In this document: in pieces, positions 47,014 to 55,958 of the stretch
Position numbering within the stretch: position 1 is the first letter of the stretch
How the letters are laid out: every line of letters starts with the position of its first letter
Assembly (NCBI GenBank): GCA_014218215.1
Contig: CP043652.1
Span: 1,240,001-1,304,000, forward strand
Length of the DNA stretch: 64,000 nt
DNA from: Geodermatophilaceae bacterium NBWT11
GTDB lineage: Bacteria > Actinomycetota > Actinomycetes > Mycobacteriales > Geodermatophilaceae
Direction of reading: 5' to 3'
Made by a program: the position numbers and the translations under genes
Notes under the pieces: model-generated
Database searches by the model: none
Told to the model about the DNA's origin: nothing
Seen by the model: the letters and a program-made list of their open reading frames with translations, nothing else

Positions 47014-47092
47014 CGGTCCTCCTCGGTGGTGACGGCCGCGGGTGGGACGACCTCCTCCGTTGTACGTGGCCGAGCGCCGGGAGGCCAGCCGG

Positions 47093-48643
47093 TCAGCCCC
47101 GGTCCCCCGCCGGTTCGACCCGACGGCCCGGCAGCCAGACCAGGCAGATGACCGCGGCCACGACGGCCGAGGCCGCCGTCCCCACGGCCGTGACGTGCAT
47201 GGCCTCCACGAACGCCTGGCGCGCCGGGGCGAGCAGCCCCTCGGCGTCCGGCCCGGCGACCCGCACCGCCTCGATGGTGGCCACCACCGACTGCCGGGCC
47301 TGCTCCCGGGCACCCTCGGGCAGCAGCTCGACGGCGTCCCCGAGCCGGGCGGCGTAGACCCCGGCCACCAGCGACCCCAGGATCGCGACGCCCAGGGCGC
47401 CACCGACCTGGCGGACGGTGTTGTTCACCGCTCCCCCGGCGCCGGCCTTCTCCCGGGGCACCACGCTCATGATCGACTCGGTGGCCGGGGCGAGGACGGT
47501 GCCCAGGCCGAGGCCCTGCACGAACAGCACGACGAGCACCAGCCAGACCGGTGGGTCGACGTCGAGCAGCTGGTTGGCCGCGAACGCCGAGGCCATCAGC
47601 CCGAACCCGGCCGCGCAGACCAGCTTGGCGCCGAACCGGTCGGCCAGCCGGGACGCCCGCGGGGAGGCGATGGCGATGGCCACCGCCATCGGCACCAGGG
47701 CGGCGCCGGACTGCAGCGGCGAGTAGCCCAGGGCGCCCTGCAGGTAGTAGACGAGGTAGAACGTCGCGCCCTGGAGGGCGAAGAAGTTCAGCGCGAGCGC
47801 GGCCGCGGCGGCCGAGAAGGCCGGCAGCCGGAACAGCGACACGTCCAGGGCCGGGTGCTCCGTGCGGCGCTGCCACCACACGAACACCCCGAGCACGAGC
47901 AGCCCGCCCAGCAGCGGTGCGAGCACCCCCGGGGTGCCCCAGCCGACGCCCTCGCCACCCCGGATGATGCCGAACACCAGAGCGCCCAGCCCGGCCACCG
48001 ACATCAGCACACCGGGGACGTCGAGCCGGCCGGGAGCCGGGTCGCGGGACTCCGGCACCAGGAACAGCACCCCGAGTGCGCCCAGCGCCGCCACCGGGAT
48101 GCCGAGCAGGAAGACCGCGCCCCACCAGTAGTGCTCCAGGACGAGGCCCCCGGCCAGCGGCCCGCCGGCGATGCCGATGCCGGCGGCCCCGGCCCAGACC
48201 CCGATCGCCCGACTGCGCTCGGCGGCGGGGAAGACGTTGCTGATCACGGCCAGCGTGGCCGGTTGCACGGCGGCCCCGCCGACGCCCATCAGGGCCCGCC
48301 AGGCGATCAGCTCGCCGGCCGAGCCGGAGAAGGCGGCCAGCAGGGAGCCCACGGAGAACACCGCGAGGCCGATGAACAGCACCCGCCGCCGGCCGATCCG
48401 GTCGCCGATGACACCCCAGCTGAACAGCAGCCCGGCGAACACCAGGATGTAGGAGTCGATGGCCCACTGCAGCTGGCTCTGCGTGGCGCCGAGGTCGCGC
48501 TGCAGGGTCGGCAGCGCCACGTTCAGCACCGAGTTCCCCATGATCACGACCAGGACGCAGACGATCATGGTGACCAGCACCCACCAGCGGCGCCCGTGGG
48601 CCTCCCCCGTCGTCGCGGTGGGCGGCTGCTCCGTGCGGGTCAC
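47093..48643 (-). CDS. MFS drug exporter, DHA2 (14-helix) type
   Basis: 516 residues with fourteen hydrophobic helices. Motif A-like loops (GVIGDRIGRRRVLFIG), motif C GVWAGAAGIGIAGGPLAGG and QLQWAIDSYILVFAGLL are typical of EmrB/QacA exporters using the proton gradient. The substrate is unknown. GTG overlaps the stop of the YbjN gene (GTGA). No TetR or MarR regulator adjoins it, which is unusual for a drug pump. Confidence 0.88.
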   Translation of the reverse strand: MTRTEQPPTATTGEAHGRRWWVLVTMIVCVLVVIMGNSVLNVALPTLQRDLGATQSQLQWAIDSYILVFAGLLFSWGVIGDRIGRRRVLFIGLAVFSVGSLLAAFSGSAGELIAWRALMGVGGAAVQPATLAVISNVFPAAERSRAIGVWAGAAGIGIAGGPLAGGLVLEHYWWGAVFLLGIPVAALGALGVLFLVPESRDPAPGRLDVPGVLMSVAGLGALVFGIIRGGEGVGWGTPGVLAPLLGGLLVLGVFVWWQRRTEHPALDVSLFRLPAFSAAAAALALNFFALQGATFYLVYYLQGALGYSPLQSGAALVPMAVAIAIASPRASRLADRFGAKLVCAAGFGLMASAFAANQLLDVDPPVWLVLVVLFVQGLGLGTVLAPATESIMSVVPREKAGAGGAVNNTVRQVGGALGVAILGSLVAGVYAARLGDAVELLPEGAREQARQSVVATIEAVRVAGPDAEGLLAPARQAFVEAMHVTAVGTAASAVVAAVICLVWLPGRRVEPAGDRG

Positions 48644-49155
48644 GACTCCGGCGCGGGGTCCGGACGGCGCTGCGCGAAGTCGGCGAAGGCCTCCAGGTTG
48701 CGCAGGGACTCCCCGCGCTTGACCCGCCAGTCCCACTCGCGCCGGATGGAGCTGCCGAAGCCGATCTCCAGCATGGTGTTGAAGTGGTCGTCGGCGTAGC
48801 TGAGGACCGCACCCAGCAGCCGGTCCAGCTCCTCGGCGCTCACCGCGGCGTGGCTGAGCCGACCGGTCAGGTACACGTCCCCGACGCTGTCGACGGAGTA
48901 GCTGACGCCGTACATCCGGGCGTTGTGCTGCAGCAGCCAGGTCCACAGCTGCTCGCGGTTCTCGTCGGGCTGACGGCAGACGAACGCCTCGACGCGCAAC
49001 CCGTGGTCGCCCAGGATCAGCCCGCAGACGGTCGTGAGCTTGTTGTGCCCGGGCAGGTCGACCAGGAAGCGGCCGGCCGCCGGGTGCTCGTAGACCAGCT
49101 CGGCGTCGCGCAGCGCGGCGTCCACGACGGCCTCGAGCTCGTCCAGCGACCTCAC
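48640..49155 (-). CDS. YbjN-domain protein (type III chaperone-like fold)
   Basis: 171 residues. The YbjN fold is suggested by alternating segments such as [40 protein letters not shown] and [19 protein letters not shown]. The same gene lies next to mshA in mycobacteria (Rv0487). Its role is unknown. GTG start overlaps the mshA stop by 4 bp, so it is translationally coupled to mycothiol synthesis. Confidence 0.86.
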   Translation of the reverse strand: MRSLDELEAVVDAALRDAELVYEHPAAGRFLVDLPGHNKLTTVCGLILGDHGLRVEAFVCRQPDENREQLWTWLLQHNARMYGVSYSVDSVGDVYLTGRLSHAAVSAEELDRLLGAVLSYADDHFNTMLEIGFGSSIRREWDWRVKRGESLRNLEAFADFAQRRPDPAPES

Positions 49156-50516
49156 CGGGAGCCCCCGGTGCCCGAGAGCGCCCGGACGGCGTCGCGCACC
49201 CGGTCCCGCGGCGAGCGGACCTGCTGGGCGGCGTCGAGCTCGACGATCGCGGCGGAGTACGCGCCCAGCAGGGAGTCCGCGGTGCGGTCCCAGCTGAACC
49301 GGGCGGCGTGCCGGCGGGCGCCCGGTGCCAGCACGTCACGCTGCTCGACGACCTTGCGGATCGCCGCGGCGTAGTCGGCCGGGTCGTGCCCGTCGACCAG
49401 GACGCCGGAGACGCCGTCCTCGACCGCGGTGGGCAGCCCGCCGACCGCGGCCGCCACCACCGGGGTGGCGCAGGCCTGGGACTCCAGCGCGACCAGCCCG
49501 AAGGACTCGTTGTGGCTGGGCACCACGGTGACGTCGGCGGCCCGGTAGTGCTCGGCGAGGGAGTCCGGGGCCTGCGGCGGGACGAACCGGACGACGTCGG
49601 CGATGCCCAGGGAGACCGCCAGCTCCTGCAGCTGGCGCGGCTCGGCCAGGCCGCTCCCGCTGGGGGCCCCGACCACCAGCACCTGCAGCCGGTCGCGCAG
49701 CGCGGGCTCGTCGGCGAGCATCCGGGCCGCGGCGTACAGCAGCACGTCGGGGGCCTTCAGCGGCTGGATGCGGCCGACGAACAGCAGCACCAGGGCGTCG
49801 TCGGCGACCCCGACGGCGCGTCGGGCGGCCCCCCGGTCACCCGGGGAGAACCGCTCCAGGTCCACACCCGGCGGGACGACGAGGGTGCGCGCCGGGTCGG
49901 CGTCGTACCAGCGCACGAGCTGGCGGGCCTCCTCGGCGGTGTTGGCGATGAGCCGGTCGGCCTCGGCGACCACCTGCTCCTCGCCGATCACCCGGGCGCG
50001 GGGCTCGGGGGCGTCCCCGTCGGCGAGCGCTGCGTTCTTGACCTTGGCCAGCGTGTGCGCCGAGTGCACCAGCGGCACGCCCCAGCGGTCCCGGGCCAGC
50101 CAGCCGACCTGCCCGGAGAGCCAGTAGTGGCTGTGCAGGACGTCGAAGTGCCCCGGTTCGTGCCGGGCCTCCTCGCGCAGCACCGCGGCGGTGAAGGCGC
50201 ACAGCTGGGCCGGCAGGTCGTCCTTGCCCAGGCCCTCGAAGGGCCCGGCCGACACGTGCCGCACGGTCACCCCCGGCACCATCTCCACGACCGGCGGCAG
50301 GTCGGAGCTGGTGGCCCGGGTGAACACCTCGACGGCCACGCCGCGGGCGGCCAGCCGCCGGGAGACCTCGACGATGTAGACGTTCATGCCCCCGGCGTCA
50401 CCGGCCCCGGGCTGGTCCAGCGGGCTGGTGTGCACGCTGAGCGTGGCGACCCGGCGGGGCAGCAGCGGCTCGCCGGAGCGGAGCACGCCCGGGCGCAGCG
50501 GACGGCGAGCGGGCAC
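49152..50516 (-). CDS. mshA: D-inositol-3-phosphate glycosyltransferase (mycothiol synthesis)
   Basis: GT4-family enzyme adding GlcNAc from UDP-GlcNAc to inositol phosphate, the first step of mycothiol. 454 residues: [19 protein letters not shown] near residue 30, [18 protein letters not shown] near residue 125, [18 protein letters not shown], and the catalytic [19 protein letters not shown] near residue 335. GTG start with GGGAGGAG 5 nt ahead; open frame upstream is not MshA-like. Divergent from the SDR gene. Confidence 0.95.
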   Translation of the reverse strand: MPARRPLRPGVLRSGEPLLPRRVATLSVHTSPLDQPGAGDAGGMNVYIVEVSRRLAARGVAVEVFTRATSSDLPPVVEMVPGVTVRHVSAGPFEGLGKDDLPAQLCAFTAAVLREEARHEPGHFDVLHSHYWLSGQVGWLARDRWGVPLVHSAHTLAKVKNAALADGDAPEPRARVIGEEQVVAEADRLIANTAEEARQLVRWYDADPARTLVVPPGVDLERFSPGDRGAARRAVGVADDALVLLFVGRIQPLKAPDVLLYAAARMLADEPALRDRLQVLVVGAPSGSGLAEPRQLQELAVSLGIADVVRFVPPQAPDSLAEHYRAADVTVVPSHNESFGLVALESQACATPVVAAAVGGLPTAVEDGVSGVLVDGHDPADYAAAIRKVVEQRDVLAPGARRHAARFSWDRTADSLLGAYSAAIVELDAAQQVRSPRDRVRDAVRALSGTGGSR

Positions 50517-50598
50517 GTGGCTCCTCCCGCCGGTTCGTGTCCAGCGCTCGGACGGGCACCGGTGTCGACTCACCATCCTGCACCAGCAGACTGGGGGC

Positions 50599-51384
50599 AT
50601 GCCTGCCGAGCACCCCACAGCGCGCCCCTCCGCCCACCCGTTCCCCGGCGACGGCCGGGTCGCCGTCGTCACCGGGGCCTCCAGCGGCATCGGTGCCGCC
50701 ACCGCCCGCCGCCTGGCCGCCGACGGGTTCACCGTCGTCCTGGGCGCCCGCCGGATGGACCGGCTGATGCCGCTGGCCCAGGAGATCGGCGGCACGGCCG
50801 TCGAGCTGGACGTGACCGACGACGCGTCGGTCGCGTCCTTCGCGGCCGGTCTGGAGCGCGTCGACGTCCTGGTCAACAACGCCGGTGGCGCCTTCGACGC
50901 CGCCCCCGTCGCCGAGGCCGACCTGGACTCCTGGTCGCGCAGCTTCGAGGTCAACGTGCTGGGCACCGTGCGGGTGACCAAGGCGCTGCTGCCGGCGCTG
51001 CGGGCCTCGGGCGCCGGGGACGTGGTGTTCGTCGGCTCCACCGCCGGGCTGGTCAGCTACGAGGGCGGGGCGTCCTACACCGCGGCCAAGCACGGCGTGC
51101 ACACGCTGGCCGGGACGATGCGGCTGGAGCTCGTCGCCGAGCCCGTGCGCATCGTGGAGATCGCCCCCGGCATGGTGAAGACCGAGGAGTTCGCGCTCAA
51201 CCGCACCGGCGACCCGGCGAAGGCCGCCGCGGTCTACCAGGGCGTGCGCGAGCCGCTGGTCGCCGACGACGTCGCCGACTGCATCGCCTGGGCCGTCACC
51301 CGCCCGCACCACGTGAACATCGACCTGATGGTCGTCCGCCCGCGCGCCCAGGCCGCGCAGCACAAGGTGCACCGCGAGGGCTAG
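50599..51384 (+). CDS. Short-chain dehydrogenase/reductase
   Basis: 261 residues. Cofactor motif [17 protein letters not shown] (residues 24-40), LVNNAGGAF near residue 92, catalytic Ser in [11 protein letters not shown] and the YTAAKHG Tyr-Lys pair near residue 158. An NADP-type preference is suggested by GARRMDRL after the second strand. The substrate is unknown; clade resembles NADP-dependent serine/3-hydroxy acid dehydrogenases (YdfG-like). Shares a CTAG stop with murB. Confidence 0.87.
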   Translation: MPAEHPTARPSAHPFPGDGRVAVVTGASSGIGAATARRLAADGFTVVLGARRMDRLMPLAQEIGGTAVELDVTDDASVASFAAGLERVDVLVNNAGGAFDAAPVAEADLDSWSRSFEVNVLGTVRVTKALLPALRASGAGDVVFVGSTAGLVSYEGGASYTAAKHGVHTLAGTMRLELVAEPVRIVEIAPGMVKTEEFALNRTGDPAKAAAVYQGVREPLVADDVADCIAWAVTRPHHVNIDLMVVRPRAQAAQHKVHREG

Positions 51385-52385
51385 GGACGGACCGCCGTCG
51401 GCTCCGGGACGAGGGTCACGCCGAAGCGGTCCCGGACGGCCTCGACGACGCGGCCGGCGAAGGCGAGCAGCTCGTCGGCCGTGGCGCCCGGTTCGGTGGT
51501 GAGCGCCAACGAGTGCCGGGACGACGTCCCCACGTGGCCGTCGCGGGTGCCGCGGCCGAAACCGGCGTGCTGCACCAGCCAGGCCGCCGACAGCTTCACG
51601 TCGTCCCCGGCCGGCCAGCTCGGGCAGCCCTCGACCGCCATCGACGCGGGCACCACGGGGTTGGTGAAGAACGAGCCCGCGCTGCGGGAGTCGGGGTCGC
51701 CCGGGTCGAGCACCATGCCCTTGCCGCGGCGGAGCTCGACGACGGCGGCCCGGACGTCGGCCAGCGGGGCCCGGTCGCCGGGAGCCACCCCCAGCCGCTT
51801 CGCCAGTTCCGCGTAGCCGACCGGCATCGACAGCGGCGAGGCCTGGAGCCCGAACGTCACGGTGAGGACGACGAAGACGCCGGGGTGCTGCTTGAGCGCG
51901 GAGTCCCGGTAGCCGAACCCGCAGTCGGCCGGGGTCAGCGTGCGCACCGACCCGTCGCGCCGGTCCAGCACCTGCACGGCGGTGATCGTCTGGGCGACCT
52001 CCTGGCCGTAGGCGCCGACGTTCTGCACCGGGGTCGCGCCGGTGCTGCCCGGGATCCCCGACAGCGCCTCGATGCCGGCCAGCCCCTCGGCGACGGTGTG
52101 CGCGACCAGGTCGTCCCAGGGCTCGCCGGCCTGCACCTCGAGCGCGTCGCCGGTGCGGACGACCCCCCGCGACCGGACCGCGACGACGTCCCCCGGCCAG
52201 CCGGCGTCGGGGGCGACCACGTTGGAGCCACCGCCGAGCACCAGCAGCGGACGGCCGGCGTCGTCGGCCTCGCGGACGGCGGCGACCAGCTCGTCGGCGG
52301 TGGTCACCTCGACGAGCCGGTCGACCGGCCCCCCGACCCGCAGCGTGGTGAGCTCGGACAGCGGGACCCCGGTCAGCAGCTGCAC
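51381..52385 (-). CDS. murB: UDP-N-acetylenolpyruvoylglucosamine reductase
   Basis: FAD enzyme reducing UDP-GlcNAc-enolpyruvate to UDP-MurNAc in peptidoglycan synthesis. 334 residues: FAD loop LVLGGGSNVVAPD near residue 52, GIPGSTGATPVQNVGAYGQE near residue 118, CGFGYRDSALK (proton-donor serine) and GTSSRHSLALTT near the C-terminus. GTG start 6 nt after TACCGT, probably leaderless. A lone mur gene between mycothiol and methyltransferase genes, as in mycobacteria (Rv0482). Confidence 0.95.
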   Translation of the reverse strand: MQLLTGVPLSELTTLRVGGPVDRLVEVTTADELVAAVREADDAGRPLLVLGGGSNVVAPDAGWPGDVVAVRSRGVVRTGDALEVQAGEPWDDLVAHTVAEGLAGIEALSGIPGSTGATPVQNVGAYGQEVAQTITAVQVLDRRDGSVRTLTPADCGFGYRDSALKQHPGVFVVLTVTFGLQASPLSMPVGYAELAKRLGVAPGDRAPLADVRAAVVELRRGKGMVLDPGDPDSRSAGSFFTNPVVPASMAVEGCPSWPAGDDVKLSAAWLVQHAGFGRGTRDGHVGTSSRHSLALTTEPGATADELLAFAGRVVEAVRDRFGVTLVPEPTAVRP

Positions 52386-52391
52386 GGCACC

Positions 52392-52416
52392 ACGGTAGCC
52401 ACCGCGCGACTACCCT
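52392..52416. promoter_or_regulatory. Back-to-back leaderless promoters of murB and methyltransferase gene
   Basis: Minus-strand TACCGT (52392-52397) is 6 nt from the murB GTG. Plus-strand TACCCT (52411-52416) is 8 nt from the methyltransferase GTG. The boxes are 13 bp apart in a 39-bp intergenic region. Confidence 0.6.
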
Positions 52417-52424
52417 CCGGCCCG

Positions 52425-53282
52425 GTGAGCGACTCCGGCAGTGACCACACCGCCAAGGCGGTCCTGCCCCCCACGCGCAAGCGGCCCCGGCTGGCCGCCG
52501 GACGGGCCCGGGCGATGGGCCTGCCCACCCGCGGGACGACGAACGCCAACCGGCTGCGCCGGGTGGACCGCTGGCTGGTGGCCACGCAGGTGCCCCGGCT
52601 GCGCGACGCGGCCCGCCCGCTGGTGGTCGACCTGGGGTACGGCGCGTCGGCGGTGACGACGCTGGAGCTGGTCTCCCGGCTGGGCGACGAGGTCGACGGC
52701 CTGGAGGTGGTGGGCCTGGAGATCGACCCGGAACGGGTGGCGTCGGTCGAGGCCGACCGGGACCCGCCGCGGGTGGACTTCCGGGTGGGCGGCTTCGAGC
52801 TGGCCGGGTTGCAGCCGGTGGTGGTGCGGGCGTTCAACGTGCTCCGCCAGTACGACGAGGAGTCCGCCGCCCGGGCCTGGCAGACGATGTGCGCGGCGCT
52901 GGGCGCCGGCGGCCTCCTCGTGGAGGGCACCTGCGACGAGTGGGGACGCCGGGCGACCTGGGTGGCGCTGGACGAGTCCGGGCCGCTGACCCTGACGCTG
53001 AGCGCGCGGGCCTCGGACCTGGAGCGGCCCTCCGACCTGGCCGAGCGGCTGCCCAAGGCACTGATCCACCACAACGTGCCCGGGCAGCCGGTACATGCGT
53101 TCCTGCAGGCCTTCGACGCCGCGTGGGCCGCGGCCGCGGGCTTCTCCACGTTCGGCCCGCGGCAGCGCTGGACGGCCTCGGTCGAGGCGCTGGCCGAGCA
53201 GGGCTGGCCGCTGGTGGGCTCCAGCCGGCGCTGGCGGCACGGCGAGACGACCGTCCGCTGGGAGGCCGTCGCACCGGTCTGA
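52425..53282 (+). CDS. Class I SAM-dependent methyltransferase-like protein
   Basis: 285 residues. A basic N-terminus (about 45 residues) precedes a Rossmann-type SAM site VVDLGYGASAVTTLELVSRL near residue 67, an acidic loop VVGLEIDPERVASVEADRD, and a C-terminal region with HHNVPGQPVHAFLQAFDAAW. The substrate is unknown; the family is conserved beside murB in actinobacteria. Probably leaderless GTG start. Confidence 0.82.
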   Translation: MSDSGSDHTAKAVLPPTRKRPRLAAGRARAMGLPTRGTTNANRLRRVDRWLVATQVPRLRDAARPLVVDLGYGASAVTTLELVSRLGDEVDGLEVVGLEIDPERVASVEADRDPPRVDFRVGGFELAGLQPVVVRAFNVLRQYDEESAARAWQTMCAALGAGGLLVEGTCDEWGRRATWVALDESGPLTLTLSARASDLERPSDLAERLPKALIHHNVPGQPVHAFLQAFDAAWAAAAGFSTFGPRQRWTASVEALAEQGWPLVGSSRRWRHGETTVRWEAVAPV

Positions 53283-53307
53283 CCGGCGGCTGCGCGAGGA
53301 TGGCCGG

Positions 53308-54060
53308 GTGCACCTGCCCGTGGATCGTCTGGTCGACGCCGTCGTCTCCGACGGCGAGCGCTTCGGGGTGGTCGCCGAGCTGCTGGCCACCGGCCGCACC
53401 CCGGTGCAGGGCGGGCTCGCCGCCCCCGTGCCCTGGGTGCCGGAGTGGACCGCCCGCGACCTCGTCGTCCACCTGGGCACCGTGCACCGCTGGGTCACCG
53501 GCATCCTCCGGGCCGGCGCCGCGGGAGACACCTCGCCGCCCCCGTCGCCGCACCACCCGCCGCACGACGACCTGCACGGCTGGTTCGCCCTCGGCCTCAC
53601 CGAGCTGGTGGCCACGCTGCGCACCACCGACCCCGACCAGCCGACCTGGCACATGAGTCCGGCCGCCGACACCGCGCGCGACTGGGCGCACCGGCAGGCC
53701 AGCGAGCACCTGGTGCACCGGCTGGACCTCGAGGCCGCCGCGGGGGTCGAGCAGGCACCGGTCGACCCGGAGCTCGCCGCCGACGGGGTGGGCGAGCTGC
53801 TGCACGTCGTCGTCCCCCGCTGGGCGCACACCGCCCCGCTGGCCGACGCCCGGGCGACGGTGCAGGTCCGGGCCACCGACACCGGGGCCACCTGGTCGGT
53901 GTCGGTGCGCGACGGCGTGGTCGGCGCGGACCCCGACAGCGAGCCCGACGCCGTCCTCACCGGTACCGCCGAACACCTGCTGCGCCGGCTCTGGGGCCGC
54001 CCGGCCGAGGTCGACGTGACCGGCGACCCCGCCGCCGAGCGCCTGCTGCGCGGCCGCTGA
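53308..54060 (+). CDS. Maleylpyruvate isomerase family, mycothiol-dependent enzyme-like protein
   Basis: 250 residues. The N-terminal DinB-like MDMPI domain shows PWVPEWTARDLVVHLGTVHR (metal-binding His near residue 55) and ASEHLVHRLDLEAAAG. A C-terminal MDMPI_C domain ends with DPAAERLLRGR. Relatives use mycothiol as cofactor in isomerisation or detoxification; the substrate here is unknown. Its stop overlaps the next start as TGATG. Confidence 0.85.
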   Translation: MHLPVDRLVDAVVSDGERFGVVAELLATGRTPVQGGLAAPVPWVPEWTARDLVVHLGTVHRWVTGILRAGAAGDTSPPPSPHHPPHDDLHGWFALGLTELVATLRTTDPDQPTWHMSPAADTARDWAHRQASEHLVHRLDLEAAAGVEQAPVDPELAADGVGELLHVVVPRWAHTAPLADARATVQVRATDTGATWSVSVRDGVVGADPDSEPDAVLTGTAEHLLRRLWGRPAEVDVTGDPAAERLLRGR

Positions 54061-54938
54061 TGGCCCGCCGCGAGAAGCGCACCGCACCGCCGCCGGAGCA
54101 CCCCGAGCTGCCCGGTCCGGTGGCCACCGCCGGGGGCACCGCGGAGATCCTGGGCGACGCCGACCGGGAGCGCTCCTACGTGCTGATGCTCGACGGGGTG
54201 CCGCAGTCCCACGTCGACCTCGACGACCCCGCGCACCTGGAGTTCGAGTACGTCCGGCGGATGGGCCACGTGCTCGACCTGCACGGGGACGACGACAGCA
54301 GCCCGTTGGACGTCGTCCACCTCGGCGGCGGGGCGCTCACCCTGGCCCGGTACGTCGCGGTGACCCGCCCCGGGTCCCGCCAGCGGGTGGTCGAGCTCGA
54401 CGAGCCGCTCACCGACCTGGTGCGCGCCCACCTGCCGCTCCCCCGCGCCGCCCGGGTGCGGGTGCGCGCCGCCGACGCCCGGGCCGGTCTGGAGGCGTTG
54501 CACGACGCGAGCGCCGACGTCGTCCTCGTCGACGTGTTCGCCGGCGCCCGCACGCCCGCGCACCTGACCAGCACGCAGTTCGCCGCGCAGGTCGCCCGGG
54601 TGCTCAAGCCGGGCGGGGTGACCGCCTGGAACGTCTCCGACGGCCCGCCGCTGACCTTCCTGCGCACCCAGGCCGCGACGCTGGCCGGGGTCTTCGCCCA
54701 CGTGCTGCTGGTCGCCGAGCCCGGCACGCTGCGCGGGCGGCGCTACGGCAACACCGTCGCCGTCGCCTCGGACGCCGAGCTGCCCGTCGCGGGCCTGACC
54801 CGGCGCACCGCGGGTGACCCGATGCCGGCCCGGGTGGTCGCCGGCCGCGACCTGACCACGTTCATCGGCACCGCGGTGCCGGTCGACGACGCGACCGCGG
54901 TGCCCTCCCCCGAGCCGCCCGCCGGCGTCTTCGGCTGA
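54060..54938 (+). CDS. Spermidine-synthase-like protein
   Basis: 292 residues. YVLMLDGVPQSHVDLDDP and VVHLGGGALTLARYVA form the polyamine-synthase-like fold with a SAM-type nucleotide site; VVELDEPLTDLVRAHLPL and DVVLVDVFAGAR follow. The Asp residues needed for aminopropyl transfer are partly changed, so the real reaction may differ. Start by TGATG coupling to the preceding gene. Common in actinobacteria as a stand-alone protein. Confidence 0.82.
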   Translation: MARREKRTAPPPEHPELPGPVATAGGTAEILGDADRERSYVLMLDGVPQSHVDLDDPAHLEFEYVRRMGHVLDLHGDDDSSPLDVVHLGGGALTLARYVAVTRPGSRQRVVELDEPLTDLVRAHLPLPRAARVRVRAADARAGLEALHDASADVVLVDVFAGARTPAHLTSTQFAAQVARVLKPGGVTAWNVSDGPPLTFLRTQAATLAGVFAHVLLVAEPGTLRGRRYGNTVAVASDAELPVAGLTRRTAGDPMPARVVAGRDLTTFIGTAVPVDDATAVPSPEPPAGVFG

Positions 54939-54962
54939 CAGGCGGCCCCCAGCCGCCACCCC

Positions 54963-54968
54963 TAGGGT
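54963..54968 (+). promoter_or_regulatory. -10 box for leaderless pspC-like gene
   Basis: TAGGGT, 6 nt, then the ATG at 54975. No ribosome site. Confidence 0.5.
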
Positions 54969-54974
54969 CGGGTC

Positions 54975-55166
54975 ATGACCGCTCCCAGCCGCCGCTTCGC
55001 CCGCGACACGAACAACAAGGTCATCGCCGGGGTGTGCTCCGGCCTGGCCCGCCAGTTCGGGATCTCCCGCAACGGCCTGCGCATCGCCGCCGTCGTGTCC
55101 TGCATCCTGCCGGGCCCGCAGTTCATCGCCTACGTCGTGCTCTGGGTGGTCATGCCCAAGGGCTGA
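54975..55166 (+). CDS. PspC-domain membrane protein
   Basis: 63 residues. FARDTNNKVIAGVCSGLARQ and a hydrophobic helix (about residues 39-60) with the end VVMPKG are the PspC signature. Stress-response membrane protein; alone here, without pspA. Its TGA stop abuts the convergent thioesterase stop exactly, within the palindrome TGATCA. Confidence 0.92.
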   Translation: MTAPSRRFARDTNNKVIAGVCSGLARQFGISRNGLRIAAVVSCILPGPQFIAYVVLWVVMPKG

Positions 55167-55631
55167 TCAGCCCACCGGTTCCACCGGCGGGGTCGGCGGC
55201 GGCGCGACGGCCATCATGGTCGCCTGCATCGCCGCCACCAGCTTCTCCCCGCCGGCGCCGTCCAGGGCGTGCACGTCGCCCCGGGTGACCACGATCGTCC
55301 GGCCGGCGCGCAGCACGGTGGCCGTCGCCCGGAAGCGGGCACCCGCCGCGGGGGCGACGAAGTTGGCCGTGAAGTCCACCGTCAGCACCTCCCGGTCCGC
55401 GCCCATCGTGGACAGCGCCGCGTACCCGCAGGCGGTGTCGACCAGCGTGGTGACCGCGCCCGCGTGGGTGTAGCCGAACTGCTGGGAGAAGCGTGTATCG
55501 CTGGGCATCTCCAGCACCGCCCGGCCGTGGCTGATCTCGACCAGCTCGGCGCCCAGGGTGGCGAGCATGGCCTGGCGGTCGAAGCTGGCCCGCAGCCGCT
55601 GCTCCTCGGACTCCGGCAGCGGCTCGGTCAC
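55167..55631 (-). CDS. PaaI-family hotdog thioesterase
   Basis: 154 residues of hotdog fold: FGYTHAGAVTTLVDTACGYA (the nucleophile/acidic helix region near residue 50), then VDFTANFVAPAAGARFRATA and GRTIVVTRGDVHAL. Hydrolyses acyl-CoA thioesters of unknown chain. GTG start overlaps the DUF2516 stop by 4 bp. Confidence 0.9.
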   Translation of the reverse strand: MTEPLPESEEQRLRASFDRQAMLATLGAELVEISHGRAVLEMPSDTRFSQQFGYTHAGAVTTLVDTACGYAALSTMGADREVLTVDFTANFVAPAAGARFRATATVLRAGRTIVVTRGDVHALDGAGGEKLVAAMQATMMAVAPPPTPPVEPVG

Positions 55632-55915
55632 CAGCTGGTGTTGCCCTGCTGCAGGCCCTTGAGCGCCGGCCGCACGTCGACCAGGTACACGATGATCGCG
55701 ATGATCGCCGGCAGGCCGAGGAAGCTCATCGGCGAGAAGGCGAAGACGATCAGCGTCGCGACGGCGGTGATGCCCACCCAGGCCGGCTTGGACAGCTTCC
55801 CGGCCGCGACGTACCCGGGCGCCGGTCGGATGATCGCGTCGACCGTCGCCCACGCGCCCAACGCCAGCACGGCGTAGGTGATGACGGCGAACAGTGCGCT
55901 GTCGAAGCCCGGCAT
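55628..55915 (-). CDS. DUF2516 membrane protein
   Basis: 95 residues with hydrophobic helices near 8-28, 44-62 and 64-82, and the end DVRPALKGLQQGNTSW, matching DUF2516 (Rv0476 type). The ATG lies 6 nt after TACCCT, so it is probably leaderless. It lies downstream of hbhA as in mycobacteria. Function unknown. Confidence 0.87.
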   Translation of the reverse strand: MPGFDSALFAVITYAVLALGAWATVDAIIRPAPGYVAAGKLSKPAWVGITAVATLIVFAFSPMSFLGLPAIIAIIVYLVDVRPALKGLQQGNTSW

Positions 55916-55921
55916 GGCCCG

Positions 55922-55927
55922 AGGGTA
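55922..55927 (-). promoter_or_regulatory. -10 box for leaderless DUF2516 gene
   Basis: TACCCT on the minus strand, 6 nt before the ATG at 55915, in a 43-bp gap after hbhA. Confidence 0.5.
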
Positions 55928-55958
55928 GCCGCCGCCGACCGCCCCCGGGCCGATCCGG

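Noticed and set aside
47100-47125. GGTTCGACC-like stretch recalling a tRNA T-arm
   Set aside because: It lies inside the 3' end of the MFS exporter gene and no acceptor stem or anticodon arm can be folded around it.
49308-52424. Long plus-strand open frame reaching the methyltransferase gene
   Set aside because: Everything before 52425 is antisense to mshA and murB or out of frame with the SDR gene; the leaderless promoter at 52411-52416 fixes the true start.
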